Positions 55,863-56,992 of a stretch of DNA of 56,992 bases are shown in pieces. The notes beneath the pieces were generated by a model, which saw only the letters and a list, made by a program, of their open reading frames with translations, was not told the DNA's origin and made no database searches. Each line of letters begins with the position of its first letter. The stretch's first letter is position 1. Location of the stretch: NCBI GenBank assembly GCA_037447655.1, contig JBBHKE010002043.1, positions 1-56,992 of the forward strand. The letters run 5' to 3'. Source of the DNA: Zygnema cylindricum (lineage: Eukaryota; Streptophyta; Zygnematophyceae; Zygnematales; Zygnemataceae). Position numbers and translations under genes: made by a program.

Positions 55863-56992
55863 GTTTTTTTATTGCCTGGGTTCTATAGAATAATAAATAA
55901 AAAAGAAAAGATATAATCGAAGGAAATAGTTTTGCTTTTTCCTATTTTCGGTTTGTTTCTAAAAATTAGCGACAGAAGTCACAGGGTTCAGGAAAGCAGG
56001 AAAACAATCTCGAAATTCTTAGACTTTGGACTGGAAGATAATAGTTGTTGATGGGAAAAAAAAGGAAGTTGCAAAAAAAAAAAAAAAAAAACATGAGATA
56101 GATTTTGGACATTTTTTGGACGAAAAATCAACAGTATTATTTGGCCAAATTTGAATAGATACGGGAAAATCCCATTTGGAGCCTTAGAACTGAGATCAAA
56201 TGTAATTATTTTATTGTTTTTACAAGGTTTATATGTAAATTTGCATTCGTTTTTTTTCTAGCGCGTGTATTTTTGGGGGTTTGGGATGTGATATGGTTTA
56301 TTTCTACTTTCTCCTTTTTTTTTCTCCTGCATTGTGGTCTAAATCATGAGAACAAGACTTTCCTGCAAGTTCATTTCTCCATTTTTATTTATTTATTTAT
56401 TTATTTTATTGTTATTATTATTATTATTGTTAAATTTTATGGTTTGAACTATTATAGTGTGTTAACGCAATTTTTCGATAAAAGAAATAAAAATTCCAAG
56501 AAAATAATAAAATTTCAACATTTTTCCAAGTTAAATAAATTCCTCTTACAAATAATTCAAGAAGTTACCGGAAAAAGAAAATCAAAAGCATAGAAAATAA
56601 ACAAAACCAAAAAGAAAACTTCGAAATATTAAACCCTTCGTTTTTTTTTTTTTTAATAGCGAATTTTACTCCTTTTTTTCCTATTAAACTTTTCTTTATC
56701 ATATTTGCGAATCAGGAGTTTCATAAGTTTCTTGCAGCTGGAAACAAGATTATCTCTTTCTCTCTTTCTCTTTCTTCATTTTTTCTTCGTTTTTTATTTT
56801 TAATTTTTTAATATATATTTTCTCTTTCGAGGAGGAAGGAAGTGGGGAAGGGGAGGAGAGAGGGGGATGTCAGGATCCAAAAAGGAAACTGGCTGGACCT
56901 TATTATTATGATTATCCTTATTATCCTTATTATCCTTATTATAATTGTTATTATATATTTAATCATTATGGTCATTAATTAATTGTAATGTT
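55863..56992. other. 3' intergenic AT-rich region with microsatellites
   Basis: No gene was supported. TTTA/TTAT microsatellites lie at 56386-56432 and a CCTTATTAT repeat at 56895-56945. A GA-rich patch lies at 56830-56870. Confidence 0.6.

Overview
This window is nuclear DNA of a green-lineage eukaryote, most likely a streptophyte plant or plant-like alga. Four observations support this. Genes are split by GT-AG introns. One gene encodes a plant-type USP-domain receptor-like cytoplasmic kinase. Another encodes a secreted protein with the plant root-cap/LEA-type domain. A Copia-type retrotransposon gag also lies in an intron. I cannot name the species. No tRNA, rRNA, CRISPR or bacterial-type operon was recognised. 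Layout: 1-2.2 kb is a degenerate ~22-bp satellite-like array. 2.2-3.97 kb holds no gene I can support. 3.98-12.26 kb (minus) is a six-exon kinase gene; my splice model is in phase throughout and gives 1287 codons: an N-terminal USP domain, a ~715-residue acidic linker, a kinase domain with DVG instead of DFG, and a charged tail ending in a Gly-Glu run. 12.7-22.3 kb is a nest of non-autonomous DNA transposons with terminal inverted repeats (TIRs): two hAT-like families with 8-bp target duplications, a TA-target family, and PIF/Harbinger-like families with 3-bp targets and palindromic centres. 22.4-26.5 kb is AT-rich and carries a decayed, intron-containing Crypton-type tyrosine recombinase (minus) and telomere-like minisatellite DNA. 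A second fragment of the same recombinase sits at 29.2-29.8 kb between two 200-bp direct repeats. 30.1-33.4 kb (minus) is a clean seven-exon gene for a 470-residue secreted protein joining an Ole e 1-like N-terminal region to a root-cap domain; its first intron holds four tandem ACGTGGC-type (ABRE-like) repeats. 34.0-36.0 kb is a second transposon nest. 36.55-36.9 kb is an assembly gap followed by ~330 bp of nearly pure C. 37.4-40.4 kb (minus) is part of an unrecognised gene whose exons have been duplicated locally and have decayed. 42.1-45.6 kb is a third transposon nest containing a degenerate kinase-like gene (44.0-44.7 kb). 46.5-51.2 kb (plus) is a probable small secreted cysteine-rich protein whose introns are stuffed with CT tracts, one of them carrying an antisense Copia gag fragment. 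51.2-54.5 kb is repeats and non-coding sequence. 54.56-55.75 kb (plus) is the last exon of an unrecognised Ser/Asn-rich protein. The genes do not form an operon or an obvious pathway. Their common feature is that introns and flanks have been filled with microsatellites, transposons and repeated CACGTG-type words.
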